From assembly GCA_007123465.1 (NCBI GenBank), contig SKLB01000100.1, positions 1 through 15,560 of the forward strand: a stretch of DNA of 15,560 nucleotides, read 5' to 3'. Below are positions 1 through 7,997 of this stretch, one piece after another. This DNA is from Spirochaetales bacterium. Its GTDB lineage: Bacteria > Spirochaetota > Spirochaetia > DSM-27196 > PWMO01. The notes under the pieces were generated by a model that saw only the letters and a list, made by a program, of their open reading frames with translations, was not told where the DNA came from and searched no databases. The position numbers and the translations under genes are program-made. Positions within the stretch are counted from its first letter, which is position 1. Each line of letters starts with the position of its first letter.

Positions 1-1
1 A

Positions 2-30
2 TTCGCAGTATCGATTCCAAGATCTATCAT
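2..30 (+). promoter_or_regulatory. Weak candidate sigma70 promoter upstream of the greA fusion gene
   Basis: A TTCGCA box at 2-7 (4 of 6 matches to TTGACA) lies 17 bp before TATCAT at 25-30 (5 of 6 matches to TATAAT). Transcription would start near 37, giving a leader of about 26 nt that contains the Shine-Dalgarno site. The spacing is ideal but the -35 box is poor, and the true promoter may lie left of the window. This is inference from consensus matching only. Confidence 0.3.
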
Positions 31-48
31 CAGTACACCAATTGAGAC

Positions 49-53
49 AGGAG
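49..53 (+). promoter_or_regulatory. Shine-Dalgarno site that fixes the greA start at 63
   Basis: AGGAG sits 9 nt before the ATG at 63. The open frame could also begin at TTG 42, seven codons earlier, but this purine-rich site would then lie inside the coding sequence and the TTG has no comparable site ahead of it. The ATG at 63 is therefore the better start. Confidence 0.75.
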
Positions 54-62
54 CAGACAAAA

Positions 63-2777
63 ATGGCGGAAAAAACGCTCACGCACAACGCGCTGGCGAC
101 AGTTACCGAGGCGCTCAACGAGGAAAAGTGGACCCGCGCCACACTCAACAATTATACGACCCACAACTTCGAGGAACTCGACGAGATACTGGAGCAGGTG
201 TTTGAAGCCGGACTTGAAGACGAAGTCAACGAAGCGTGTCAGGAGCACCTGCAGCACAGCCGTAACAGCATCATAGCGCTCTATCTCTCGGGGGTGATCC
301 ATCTACGCCGCCAGGTTGTCGATGACGCCAATCTCATCACGCTGATTAACATATTCACCGACAACCGAAAGTGGGGAATTGTCGAGTTTCTCGCCGAGAG
401 AATCCTGCAGTTCGGCGCCAACAAGGTTGCGCTGCGAACACTGGCAAACTGCTACTCCAGCGAAAATCAGTCTGAGAAGCTGCACAGTGTATGGGAACAG
501 CTCATCCGTGTCGACTTCGAGGAAGCCGATATCGTACGCCAGCTTGCCGATCAGAAAGAACAGCAAGGGAATATCGAGGAAGCTGTTGACTACTACAAGA
601 AGGCGCTGCACCGCTACATCAACAAGAAAAACTTCAACGCCGTCAAAGAGGTCTGGCACCGACTGATCCAGTACGCGCCTGAGGACACCGAGTTCTTCTA
701 CCACGCCGAGACCAAGATCGCAAAGTCTCTGAGCGAGGACCGCGCGGTTCAACTGCTGGAGGACCTCTATCCCCACTTCAAGAAAAGTGGCGCGTGGGAG
801 CGGGCTATCGATCTGCTCAAACGCATCCTGAATTACGACAGCAAGAATCCGTGGGCGCGCAAAGAAGTCACCGAATGCTATCGCGAGCTCTACGCCGGAC
901 ACAGCCAGCTGGAGGAGTTCATCAAAGTCTCCAACCTGACCCAGAGCTGGCGCAACGTACACGACGCAATTGCCGATTTCGAGAAGCATATCTCGTTTGA
1001 TTCCGGCAACTTTGTCTTTCACCGCTCCTGGGGGGTTGGTCTCATAAAGTCGGTAGCCGATGATACCGTGACCATCGACTTTGCGCGCAAACGCAATCAC
1101 AAGATGTCACTCAAGATGGCGGTCAGCGCGCTCGACACCCTGCCCAAAGAGCACATCTGGGTTCTGCGCAGCGTGATCAAGAAAGACAAATTGCACGACA
1201 AGGTCAAAGGCAACATAGCGTGGGCGCTGCGTACCGTTATCCGCAGTTCCGGCAATGCGGCAGATATGAAGAAGATCAAGGCCGAACTGGTACCGCATAT
1301 TCTTGACCCCAAGGAGTGGTCGTCGTGGAGCACCAAGGCTCGCCAGATTCTCAAGACCAACCAGCAGTTTGGCAACCTGTCGGACAAGGCTGACCACTAC
1401 GTGGTGCGCGACCATCCGATAAGCTACGAAGAAAAGATCTACAACAAGTTCAAGGCCGCCAAGGGCTTCTTCGACCGCGTTGCTCTGCTCTATGAGTACC
1501 TCGATCACGTTGAGAAACGCGAGAAGAGCGGCCCCGATTCCGATCTGTTTCGTGAAATGTTCGATTTCTTTGTAACAGAGCTGCGATCCCCGTCGACGGT
1601 CAATGAACAGGTCGTATCCAGCTTTCTGATTGTGCTTGACCTGGTCAAGAGCTATCCCTACCTGAACCCGGGAATCGACCTCGACTTCCGCGCTATGTTC
1701 GACCAGATCGACAGCATTGAGGAACTCTTCGCCGCAATTGCAGACGCGGGACTGCGGCGCAAGTTCCTGCGCGAAGTTCGAACGCAGCTGGCCGACTGGC
1801 CTGAGTACTACGTTCGGCTGTTCCCCTACCACCTCTCACGCGACATTATCGGTGAACTCGAGCGCAACCAGAAGAGCGATGAATTACAAAAGCTTTTCAC
1901 CAATATTTTCCAGAATTACCGTGAATGGCGTGAGGCCTTCGTCTGGATCGTTCGCAACTGCCTTGAAGACACCTGGCTGCAGGAGATGGACCTTGACTAC
2001 GAAAAACTGCTCATCGGTATGGTACACATTCTTGACCTCACAGCCCGCGACGTAGACAACCGCCGCGATGTTGCCGAGAATCGCAAGTTGAATCGTCAGG
2101 TGCATACCTTCCTGTTCAAGGAGGGTAATCTGCTGCGCTTTCTCAGTGAAGCCGATGAGGACTCCATCAATCGCATCTTCACTCTGGTCGGCGACGTCAC
2201 AGAGCTTGATCCCTCGCTGGTGCTGGAACTCAAACAGACCATCCTCGACCGCTTTCCTGATTTCAAGTTCTACGGCGAGCAGGAGAAAGAGGTTGTCAGC
2301 CGTGGCTTTATCGTAACAAGCAAGGCGTACGAGGAGAAGCAGAGACAGCTCAAACAGATCCACGAGGTGGATGTGCCGGCAAACTCCAAAGAGATCAGCG
2401 AGGCGCTGTCGCACGGCGATCTCAAGGAAAACGCCGAGTACAAGGCCGCCAAGGAGCGCCAGGATATGCTCAACAGCACCGCGGCGCGCCTGACCGAAGA
2501 GCTCGATCGAGCCCAGATCGTGCGGCCCAACGATGTTGATCCTTCCTCGGTAACCTTCGGCACAACCGTATCGCTGACCAACATCACCGACAACACCAGC
2601 GAGCGTTACACGATACTCGGTCCGTGGGAGTCAAACCCCGAGAAGGGCGTGATATCGTACCTCTCACCGCTTGGCAACGCGCTCTACAACCGCAAGCCGG
2701 AGCAGGAGTTTCATTTCGAGATCAATGAAACACCGTATCACTACCGCGTAGACAAGGTCGAAGTCGCAGACTTCTGA
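63..2777 (+). CDS. greA: Long GreA-type transcript cleavage factor fused to an N-terminal helical-repeat region
   Basis: The protein has 904 residues, against about 158 for ordinary GreA. The C-terminal end (about 752-904) is a complete GreA: a coiled coil whose tip reads GDLKENAEY from residue 785, with the acidic pair D786 and E789 that in the family reaches into the RNA polymerase secondary channel and stimulates cleavage of backtracked RNA, then an FKBP-like domain (about 828-904). Residues 1-310 are almost all helical and resemble TPR repeats (clearest about 155-280). At 317-360 there is a small beta-rich segment (FVFHRSWGVG, then a VTIDFARKRNHKMSL stretch) that resembles CarD/TRCF-type or SH3-like modules. 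Residues 365-750 are helical and unassigned. I associate this fused form with spirochaetes and some other phyla. The start follows the Shine-Dalgarno site at 49-53. The gene stands alone and converges on the minus-strand operon. The GreA assignment is firm; the role of the first 750 residues is unknown. Confidence 0.9.
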   Translation: MAEKTLTHNALATVTEALNEEKWTRATLNNYTTHNFEELDEILEQVFEAGLEDEVNEACQEHLQHSRNSIIALYLSGVIHLRRQVVDDANLITLINIFTDNRKWGIVEFLAERILQFGANKVALRTLANCYSSENQSEKLHSVWEQLIRVDFEEADIVRQLADQKEQQGNIEEAVDYYKKALHRYINKKNFNAVKEVWHRLIQYAPEDTEFFYHAETKIAKSLSEDRAVQLLEDLYPHFKKSGAWERAIDLLKRILNYDSKNPWARKEVTECYRELYAGHSQLEEFIKVSNLTQSWRNVHDAIADFEKHISFDSGNFVFHRSWGVGLIKSVADDTVTIDFARKRNHKMSLKMAVSALDTLPKEHIWVLRSVIKKDKLHDKVKGNIAWALRTVIRSSGNAADMKKIKAELVPHILDPKEWSSWSTKARQILKTNQQFGNLSDKADHYVVRDHPISYEEKIYNKFKAAKGFFDRVALLYEYLDHVEKREKSGPDSDLFREMFDFFVTELRSPSTVNEQVVSSFLIVLDLVKSYPYLNPGIDLDFRAMFDQIDSIEELFAAIADAGLRRKFLREVRTQLADWPEYYVRLFPYHLSRDIIGELERNQKSDELQKLFTNIFQNYREWREAFVWIVRNCLEDTWLQEMDLDYEKLLIGMVHILDLTARDVDNRRDVAENRKLNRQVHTFLFKEGNLLRFLSEADEDSINRIFTLVGDVTELDPSLVLELKQTILDRFPDFKFYGEQEKEVVSRGFIVTSKAYEEKQRQLKQIHEVDVPANSKEISEALSHGDLKENAEYKAAKERQDMLNSTAARLTEELDRAQIVRPNDVDPSSVTFGTTVSLTNITDNTSERYTILGPWESNPEKGVISYLSPLGNALYNRKPEQEFHFEINETPYHYRVDKVEVADF

Positions 2778-2793
2778 AAAGCCGGCGCGCGGC
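2777..2793 (-). terminator. Weak candidate intrinsic terminator between converging genes
   Basis: On the minus strand, GCCG-CGCGC-CGGC (2781-2793) forms a 4-bp all-GC stem with a 5-nt loop, followed directly by TTTT (2777-2780). It lies just past the last gene of the minus-strand operon, in the 24-bp gap before the end of greA. The stem is short and the U tract has only four residues, so termination may be weak. On the plus strand the hairpin is followed by AAACC, so it is not a canonical intrinsic terminator for greA. Confidence 0.35.
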
Positions 2794-2801
2794 AAACCAG
2801 G

Positions 2802-4241
2802 CTACATCCGCTCGAGCGCGTCGCGCGCCGTGCGGCGAACGGCCTGATGATACGGTTCTTCTGCCATCTCGCTGACCCGCGACCGCAGTCCGCTCAGACC
2901 GTGCCGTCCGGCGGCGCGGACTCCGTAGATCTGGATCACAAAGTTGGGGTGGTGAAGCAGACGATCGTAGATCCGGTTGGGGACGGTCGTCTCGGAGGTC
3001 GAAAGAATGCGGCCTATCTGATCGAGAATACGTGACTGTGCTTTGTCGTATTCGGCGTCGATCAGCTTCTCGATCACGGTCGCGTGCGCCGCAGGATCTG
3101 CCTCGAGCATCTTCTGCAGCGCGCTTATGCGCAGCGCCTCGCTGTTACGCTCGTCCTGCACAAAATCCTGCAGAAACGTACGCGCCCGCTGGTCGTCAAG
3201 AGCCGAGAGAGTCTCAAACGCCTGGCTGCGCACCGGAACCTCCGGGTCACGCTCGGCACGAAAGATCACGGCCGCTACGGCGTCGGTCATATTGTGGCGC
3301 GCAATTCCCTGCAGCGCAGAAACCCGCACCCGCCAGAAAGAATCCCGCAGCGCGTTGGTCAGCACCCGCTCGACTTCCCCACCCTCGAAGTGTCCGATTC
3401 CGTTGACCGCGTAGGCACGCAACAGCGTGTCGTCGCTGCTGACCAGCGCGCTGAGGGTATCAATCGCCCGCGGATCACCTATCTTTCCCAACGAATCCGC
3501 GGCGTAGCGGCGCACGGTGCCATCTTCGCTGGTGTTGCTGCTGATTTGTATCAGCTCCTCTACCGCGTCAACCGCGCGCAATTCTCCCAGCGCCAGTACC
3601 ACTGCTGCGCGCAGCGCGCCGGGGGTACGGCGGTCGTTCAGACGATCGAGCAGCGGCCCGATGTCGTCCTCAGCGCCGCGCTGTCCAATTGCGCGAATGG
3701 CGGTCTCGGCCAGCATCATTTGCGCACTACCGGCGATGCCGTGCAGCGCCTGCAGCGTCTCCGGCGCCGGCGATTCAACCGCCGCAGATACGTAACGCAC
3801 CGCAGAAAGAACCAGGTCATTGGGATACTCGCGCGGCTGGCCCAGCATGCGCAACGCCTGCGTTTCTGCCCCGTCCCAGCGCATCTCGTTGAAGAAATCC
3901 AGAATCCTGCGCTGCAGGCGCGGATTGTGCGAAGAGTCGTACAGGTCGCGGATCTCCTGATGCAGCCGGTCTTCGCGCTGCTCCAGCAGAGTCTCCAACA
4001 GCGCTATCACCTCAGAATCAATCCCGTACATAAGCGTGTCGCGCCAGTCATCGATCGGCGTGCGCAGCCGCTGCTGCTCTTCCTGCTGTTCTATCCCGAG
4101 CTCTTCACCGGACTCAGGCACCGGCAGAGAATCGTCTTCATCGGCAAGCTGCTGTGCGGGAAGCCAGAGTGCCACAACCCCAACTAACACCCCAACCATC
4201 GCCGCTCGCAGTCGGCTGCCGCGCTTAACTACCAATTTCAT
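2802..4241 (-). CDS. Secreted HEAT-repeat protein coupled to murJ
   Basis: The product has 479 residues. The N-terminus (MKLVVKRGSRLRAAM, then a hydrophobic run to about residue 28 and an acidic stretch from 34) looks like a Sec signal peptide. There is no lipobox cysteine, so a periplasmic or secreted protein is expected rather than a lipoprotein. Residues 50-120 are charged and helical. From about 170 to 365 there are five or more HEAT-like helical pairs with recurring patterns such as AVVLALGEL, AADSLGKIGDPRAI and ALQGIARH; weaker units continue to the C-terminus. HEAT solenoids are protein-binding scaffolds; no catalytic motif is visible. The frame is open 46 codons further upstream into murJ, but the ATG at 4241 is chosen because it gives the signal peptide and overlaps the murJ stop as ATGA, with GGGAGA in the murJ tail as a possible Shine-Dalgarno site. 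The partner and exact function are not known. Confidence 0.8.
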   Translation of the reverse strand: MKLVVKRGSRLRAAMVGVLVGVVALWLPAQQLADEDDSLPVPESGEELGIEQQEEQQRLRTPIDDWRDTLMYGIDSEVIALLETLLEQREDRLHQEIRDLYDSSHNPRLQRRILDFFNEMRWDGAETQALRMLGQPREYPNDLVLSAVRYVSAAVESPAPETLQALHGIAGSAQMMLAETAIRAIGQRGAEDDIGPLLDRLNDRRTPGALRAAVVLALGELRAVDAVEELIQISSNTSEDGTVRRYAADSLGKIGDPRAIDTLSALVSSDDTLLRAYAVNGIGHFEGGEVERVLTNALRDSFWRVRVSALQGIARHNMTDAVAAVIFRAERDPEVPVRSQAFETLSALDDQRARTFLQDFVQDERNSEALRISALQKMLEADPAAHATVIEKLIDAEYDKAQSRILDQIGRILSTSETTVPNRIYDRLLHHPNFVIQIYGVRAAGRHGLSGLRSRVSEMAEEPYHQAVRRTARDALERM

Positions 4242-5797
4242 CGTTTTCTTCTCCCAAACAGCGTTCGTAGCGCCTCGACTTGCAGAAAATAGTACATCAT
4301 AACAAGAATTCCCGCAGCGCCGCCACCCGCACCGGCCAGGCGCAACAAATTGCCCCAGCTGCTGCCGTCGCGCCACCACTGCCCGCTGCGCTCAAGATAG
4401 AGATAGATGTAGAGTGCTACCGGCACAATCGACAGCGCAACTTTGGCAAAGGTAACACCCATCCGCCGAAAATTCAGTCCGCCAAGCACCCGATTTGCCC
4501 TGGCAATCATTAAAGCCAGCGCAACCGTAAACGCCACCGAGTTTGCTACCGCAAGGCCAACCACCCGCAGCCGGGTCTCTTTGAGCCACAACGCCAACCC
4601 GACATCGAGCACAAACGCCACCGCGGCCGTTATCAACGGTGTGCGAAAATTGCCGATAGCGTAGAAGAACCGCTGGAAGAAGCTGAATGCACCAACGCTG
4701 AGCAATCCCAGGCAATAGCCGGCCAGCGTTCGCGCGGCGAGATCGGTATAGCGCATCTCAAACTGACCGCGCTGCAGCGCAACCGCGACAATCTCGTGGC
4801 CCAGCATTCCCATAATCAGCGCTGACGGAATCAGCAGCGCTATCAGATAGCGAAACCCGTACTCAAGCGATTGCTTCAGCCCTTGCGTATCGTCGGCCGC
4901 GAACTGACGGCTCATACGTGGAAACATCACCGTAGTTATCGATGCGCCAAAGATGCCAAACGGCAACTGCCAGAAGGTCAACGCGTTAGTCACAGCCGAC
5001 CCGCTTCCGTCCTCCAGCCCACTGGCAAACAGCATTGAAACCTGCTGATTAATTGTATACACCGAAGCGGTTGCCACCACCGGCAACCACTGCGCCATGA
5101 CTGCCTTGAAGCGCGGATCACCAAACTTAAATGAAAGGCGTAAGTCGTAGCCCAGTTTTCTGAACTGTGGTACCTGGAACAGAATCTGCAGAATGCCGCC
5201 GACCAATACTCCTACCGCCATCGAAAACACTCCGATTGTGTCGTGCAACAGCAGGATCGCGCAGATCACTGAAATGGAGAAAAGCAGCGGAGTCAACGCC
5301 GGCACCAGGAAGCGATTGTGCGAGTTGATGGTACCCATCACCACCGCGCTGATACTGATCAGCAGCAGGTAGTGTATCAGCCACTGAAACAGCTCGGACG
5401 CCAGCACCTGGCGTGCAGGTTCCGGGAAATCCAGTATGACCGAGATGATCTGACTCGAGAACAGAACCGAGAGCAGCAGCAACGGCAGCAGGATAACCAG
5501 CTGCAGCGTAAGGACCAGACGCACAATGCGGCGCGAAGATTCGCCGCTGGAATCAGCAATAATGGTCTTTGAAAGCACCGGGATAAACGCCGATGACAAC
5601 GCACCTTCAGCCAGCAGCTTGCGTAGATTATTGGGAATATTGAAAACAAGATTAAGTACATCAGCTTCACCTGAGCCTCCGAAAACCGCCCCGATGACCG
5701 CAATTCTCAGGAACCCCAACACACGGGATGCAAACGTGGATCCCATTACTACCAGGGTCGAGAGCGTACTACGTCTCAGCGACTGCTCTTGCGCCAT
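4238..5797 (-). CDS. murJ: Lipid II flippase MurJ (MviN family)
   Basis: MurJ moves lipid II, the peptidoglycan precursor, from the inner to the outer face of the cytoplasmic membrane. The 519-residue product has the family's usual length and is hydrophobic throughout, consistent with 14 membrane helices of the MOP superfamily. Family signatures are visible: SRVLGFLR at 24-31 (two arginines in the first helix) and IPNNLRKLLAEGALSSAF at about 54-71, including R59; arginines at these places face the substrate cavity in characterised MurJ. Starting at the ATG at 5797 places the first helix as usual and overlaps the end of tgt by 29 nt. An alternative ATG at 5848 adds 17 residues unlike the family and has no Shine-Dalgarno site. 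The ATG at 5797 also lacks a clear site, so translation may depend on coupling to tgt. The stop overlaps the next gene as ATGA. Confidence 0.93.
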   Translation of the reverse strand: MAQEQSLRRSTLSTLVVMGSTFASRVLGFLRIAVIGAVFGGSGEADVLNLVFNIPNNLRKLLAEGALSSAFIPVLSKTIIADSSGESSRRIVRLVLTLQLVILLPLLLLSVLFSSQIISVILDFPEPARQVLASELFQWLIHYLLLISISAVVMGTINSHNRFLVPALTPLLFSISVICAILLLHDTIGVFSMAVGVLVGGILQILFQVPQFRKLGYDLRLSFKFGDPRFKAVMAQWLPVVATASVYTINQQVSMLFASGLEDGSGSAVTNALTFWQLPFGIFGASITTVMFPRMSRQFAADDTQGLKQSLEYGFRYLIALLIPSALIMGMLGHEIVAVALQRGQFEMRYTDLAARTLAGYCLGLLSVGAFSFFQRFFYAIGNFRTPLITAAVAFVLDVGLALWLKETRLRVVGLAVANSVAFTVALALMIARANRVLGGLNFRRMGVTFAKVALSIVPVALYIYLYLERSGQWWRDGSSWGNLLRLAGAGGGAAGILVMMYYFLQVEALRTLFGRRKR

Positions 5798-6908
5798 TGC
5801 CGTTGTACCAGGGGGCGTAGCTCCGTGCGAAATCCGAAAACCGGTCATCTACAATAGATTGTCGAACCAGGTCAGTGAAGCTCTTAAGAAAAAACAGGTT
5901 GTGCAGCGTGGTCAAGACCGGACCGAGAATCTCGCTGGACTTGAACAGATGGCGAATGTAGCCGCGGCTGTAACGCAGGCACGCCGGACAGCGGCACCCG
6001 TCCTCGATCGGGCGGTCCACCCCGCTATGACACGCGTTCTTCAGCTGAAGCCGCCCCGCGTGCGTGAAAGCTGTCCCATTGCGCGCTGCTCGAGTTGGAA
6101 ACACGCAGTCAAACATATCGATACCGTTGCGCACCGCTTCCAGGATAAAGTCAGGCGTGCCGATACCCATCAGATAACGCGGTTTGGATTCCGGCAGCAG
6201 CGCCGCGCTGTAGGCTAAGGTGTCGCAGAACTGCGAAAATGGCTCCCCGACCGACAAGCCGCCCAGTGCCACTCCGGGAAAATCCAGGGCGCAGATTCGC
6301 TCAGCACTGCGGCGGCGCAGATCTTCAAAGAAGTTCCCCTGTACAATTCCGAACAATACTCCCTGGTAATCGGCGGCTGCGCCACGCCACCGTTGATACG
6401 CCCTGGCGGCCCACTCCGCGGTAATACGCTCGGCCTCTTCGGCTTCACGACGGTCTATACCGAAGGAGCTGCACACATCGAGAGCCATCTGCACGTCGCT
6501 GCCAAAATCGCACTGGATATCTACCACCTGCTCCGGGGTAAATGAATGCAGGCTTCCGTCTATGTGTGAGCGGAACCTCACACCTTCAGAAGAAACCTTT
6601 TGCAGTCTGGCCAACGAAAAGATCTGAAATCCGCCCGAATCGGTGAGAATGTTGCCGTTCCAGGCCGCAAAGCGGTGCAATCCGCCGTAGGAACGGATTA
6701 CCTCCATTCCGGGGCGCAGATAGAGATGATAGGTATTGCCCAGAATCAGCTTGAACCCCAGGCCCTCAAGATCTTCCTGGCGTACGGCTTTGACCGTTGC
6801 CGCTGTCCCGACCGGCATGAAGGCCGGCGTGGCTACATCACCGCGCGGCAGGTGCAGTATGCCGGCACGCGCCGAGCTCCCGCTGTCTCGTGCTTGTATG
6901 CTGATCAT
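5769..6908 (-). CDS. tgt: tRNA-guanine transglycosylase (queuosine pathway)
   Basis: This cytoplasmic enzyme exchanges guanine 34 for preQ1 in tRNAs with GUN anticodons, the entry step of queuosine modification. The product has 379 residues, normal for bacterial Tgt. Visible residues: TDSGGFQ with D90 as general acid/base, DMFDCVFPTR with D267 as nucleophile, and a zinc site formed by C305, C307, C310 and H336. C146 (in MALDVC) and V220 (in GGLSVGE) match the bacterial, preQ1-specific form; eukaryotic enzymes replace these with smaller or different residues to fit queuine. The usual DEC at the substrate loop reads DVC here, so the glutamate after D144 is valine. The start ATG is 9 nt after the lptG stop, with only a weak GCGGGA site upstream. 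No other queuosine gene is in the window. Confidence 0.96.
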   Translation of the reverse strand: MISIQARDSGSSARAGILHLPRGDVATPAFMPVGTAATVKAVRQEDLEGLGFKLILGNTYHLYLRPGMEVIRSYGGLHRFAAWNGNILTDSGGFQIFSLARLQKVSSEGVRFRSHIDGSLHSFTPEQVVDIQCDFGSDVQMALDVCSSFGIDRREAEEAERITAEWAARAYQRWRGAAADYQGVLFGIVQGNFFEDLRRRSAERICALDFPGVALGGLSVGEPFSQFCDTLAYSAALLPESKPRYLMGIGTPDFILEAVRNGIDMFDCVFPTRAARNGTAFTHAGRLQLKNACHSGVDRPIEDGCRCPACLRYSRGYIRHLFKSSEILGPVLTTLHNLFFLKSFTDLVRQSIVDDRFSDFARSYAPWYNGNGARAVAET

Positions 6909-6917
6909 TGGTTCCCG

Positions 6918-7997
6918 CTATGTACGCGAATACCGAAACAGTACCACAGTGGCGACCAGGAACACCACAATCGGTGTCCACGCGCCGGCCAGCGGTGCAA
7001 TCGTGCCCGATTGCGCCATAAGGCCGGTAACCATTCCGGTCACGTAGTATAACACAGCCAGACAGAGAGACACCAGCAGACTCATCAACACTATGTTGCG
7101 CTTGAAGCGCCCCCCTATTGCCGAGCACAGCCCCATCACCACCAACGGCGTCAATGAAAAGGAGTAACGCTCGTAGTAGTTTGTCAGAGCGGCGCGGAAC
7201 GGCAGTCCGGCTCGTCGTAGCGACACAATATGATCACGCGCTTCAGAGCGGGTCATCTGACCCACATCGCGCAGACCACGGCCGAAGGTCGAAGGCGGTT
7301 CATCAAAGCGTTCACTCGAAAAGCGCTCCGACATCTGTGCCGACAGATCAGCTGAAGACTCATCCCAGCGGTAGATACGCACGCGGTGAAACACCCAGCG
7401 GTCTTCCTGCCACTGCGCCCAATCAGCGTCGATACGCCGCGTTAGCCCGCCGACAGCGTTCAACTCCAACACCACCACTCCGTTGAGGCTCTGTGTCAGG
7501 TCGTTGTAGTAGTCCGCATAGTAGACCACCCGCCGCTGCTCTGCAAGCACCGTAACGTTGCTGCCCGAGTAGCTGCGCCCCAGCTGCAGCAGCTCCTCGG
7601 AAAGCTGCCCCCGCCGCTGGTCGGCCGCAATTGCTACCCGGTCCTCAAACACAAAAGCCCCGACGCTCAGCAGCGCCCCGATCACCATCAACGGCACCAC
7701 AAAACGGTACAACGATACCCCGGCGGCAAACACCGATATGAGTTCGTTGTTGCTGTAGAGTATACTGAGCGAGAGCGAGCCGGCAAACAGCGTTGCAATT
7801 GGCAGGGCGTACAGAACCCCGCGAGGCAGATAGAGCAGCTGCACCGCAACCACCGCCGAAGCGGGAACCTCCATATTGAGGTAGTGCACAATGTTGCCAA
7901 ACAGATCAACCAACTGAAGTATAAGCACAAAGAAGACCAGACTGACGGCAAGCAGCGGCAGGAAACCGGCTACCAGCATCACATCGAGCCGCCTCAT
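6918..7997 (-). CDS. lptG: LptF/LptG family permease, second of the pair
   Basis: LptG pairs with LptF in the inner membrane, and with the LptB ATPase it extracts lipopolysaccharide toward the periplasmic bridge. The 359-residue product shows the family's 3+3 helix plan: three membrane helices in about residues 8-115, a periplasmic beta-rich domain (about 130-250), then three helices (about 280-355). The motif SNNELISVFAAGVSLYRF after the second helix is typical of the YjgP/YjgQ family. The start overlaps the stop of the preceding permease gene as ATGA, so the two are probably made in matched amounts. lptB, lptA and lptC are not in the window. Which member is F and which is G rests on gene order and is less certain than the family. 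In a spirochaete without classical LPS the cargo could be another glycolipid. Confidence 0.85.
   Translation of the reverse strand: MRRLDVMLVAGFLPLLAVSLVFFVLILQLVDLFGNIVHYLNMEVPASAVVAVQLLYLPRGVLYALPIATLFAGSLSLSILYSNNELISVFAAGVSLYRFVVPLMVIGALLSVGAFVFEDRVAIAADQRRGQLSEELLQLGRSYSGSNVTVLAEQRRVVYYADYYNDLTQSLNGVVVLELNAVGGLTRRIDADWAQWQEDRWVFHRVRIYRWDESSADLSAQMSERFSSERFDEPPSTFGRGLRDVGQMTRSEARDHIVSLRRAGLPFRAALTNYYERYSFSLTPLVVMGLCSAIGGRFKRNIVLMSLLVSLCLAVLYYVTGMVTGLMAQSGTIAPLAGAWTPIVVFLVATVVLFRYSRT

Noticed and set aside
42..62. TTG start seven codons upstream for the greA fusion
   Set aside because: The AGGAG site at 49-53 is placed for the ATG at 63, and the extra residues carry no family feature.
303..1832. 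Long minus-strand open frames (265 and 241 codons) inside the greA fusion gene
   Set aside because: Both are antisense to the continuous 904-codon frame, whose GreA domain is clear; no motif or ribosome site supports them.
2809..2818. Perfect 10-bp palindrome CGCTCGAGCG at the end of the HEAT gene
   Set aside because: It is inside coding sequence, has no spacer or U tract, and is plausible by chance in GC-rich DNA.
3084..4187. 367-codon open frame on the plus strand opposite the HEAT gene
   Set aside because: It lies wholly antisense to a well-supported gene, has no family motif and an odd Arg/Gln/His-rich composition; long antisense frames are common at this GC content.
4242..4379. 46-codon extension of the HEAT protein into murJ
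   Set aside because: It would hide the signal peptide and lies entirely within the conserved murJ reading frame.
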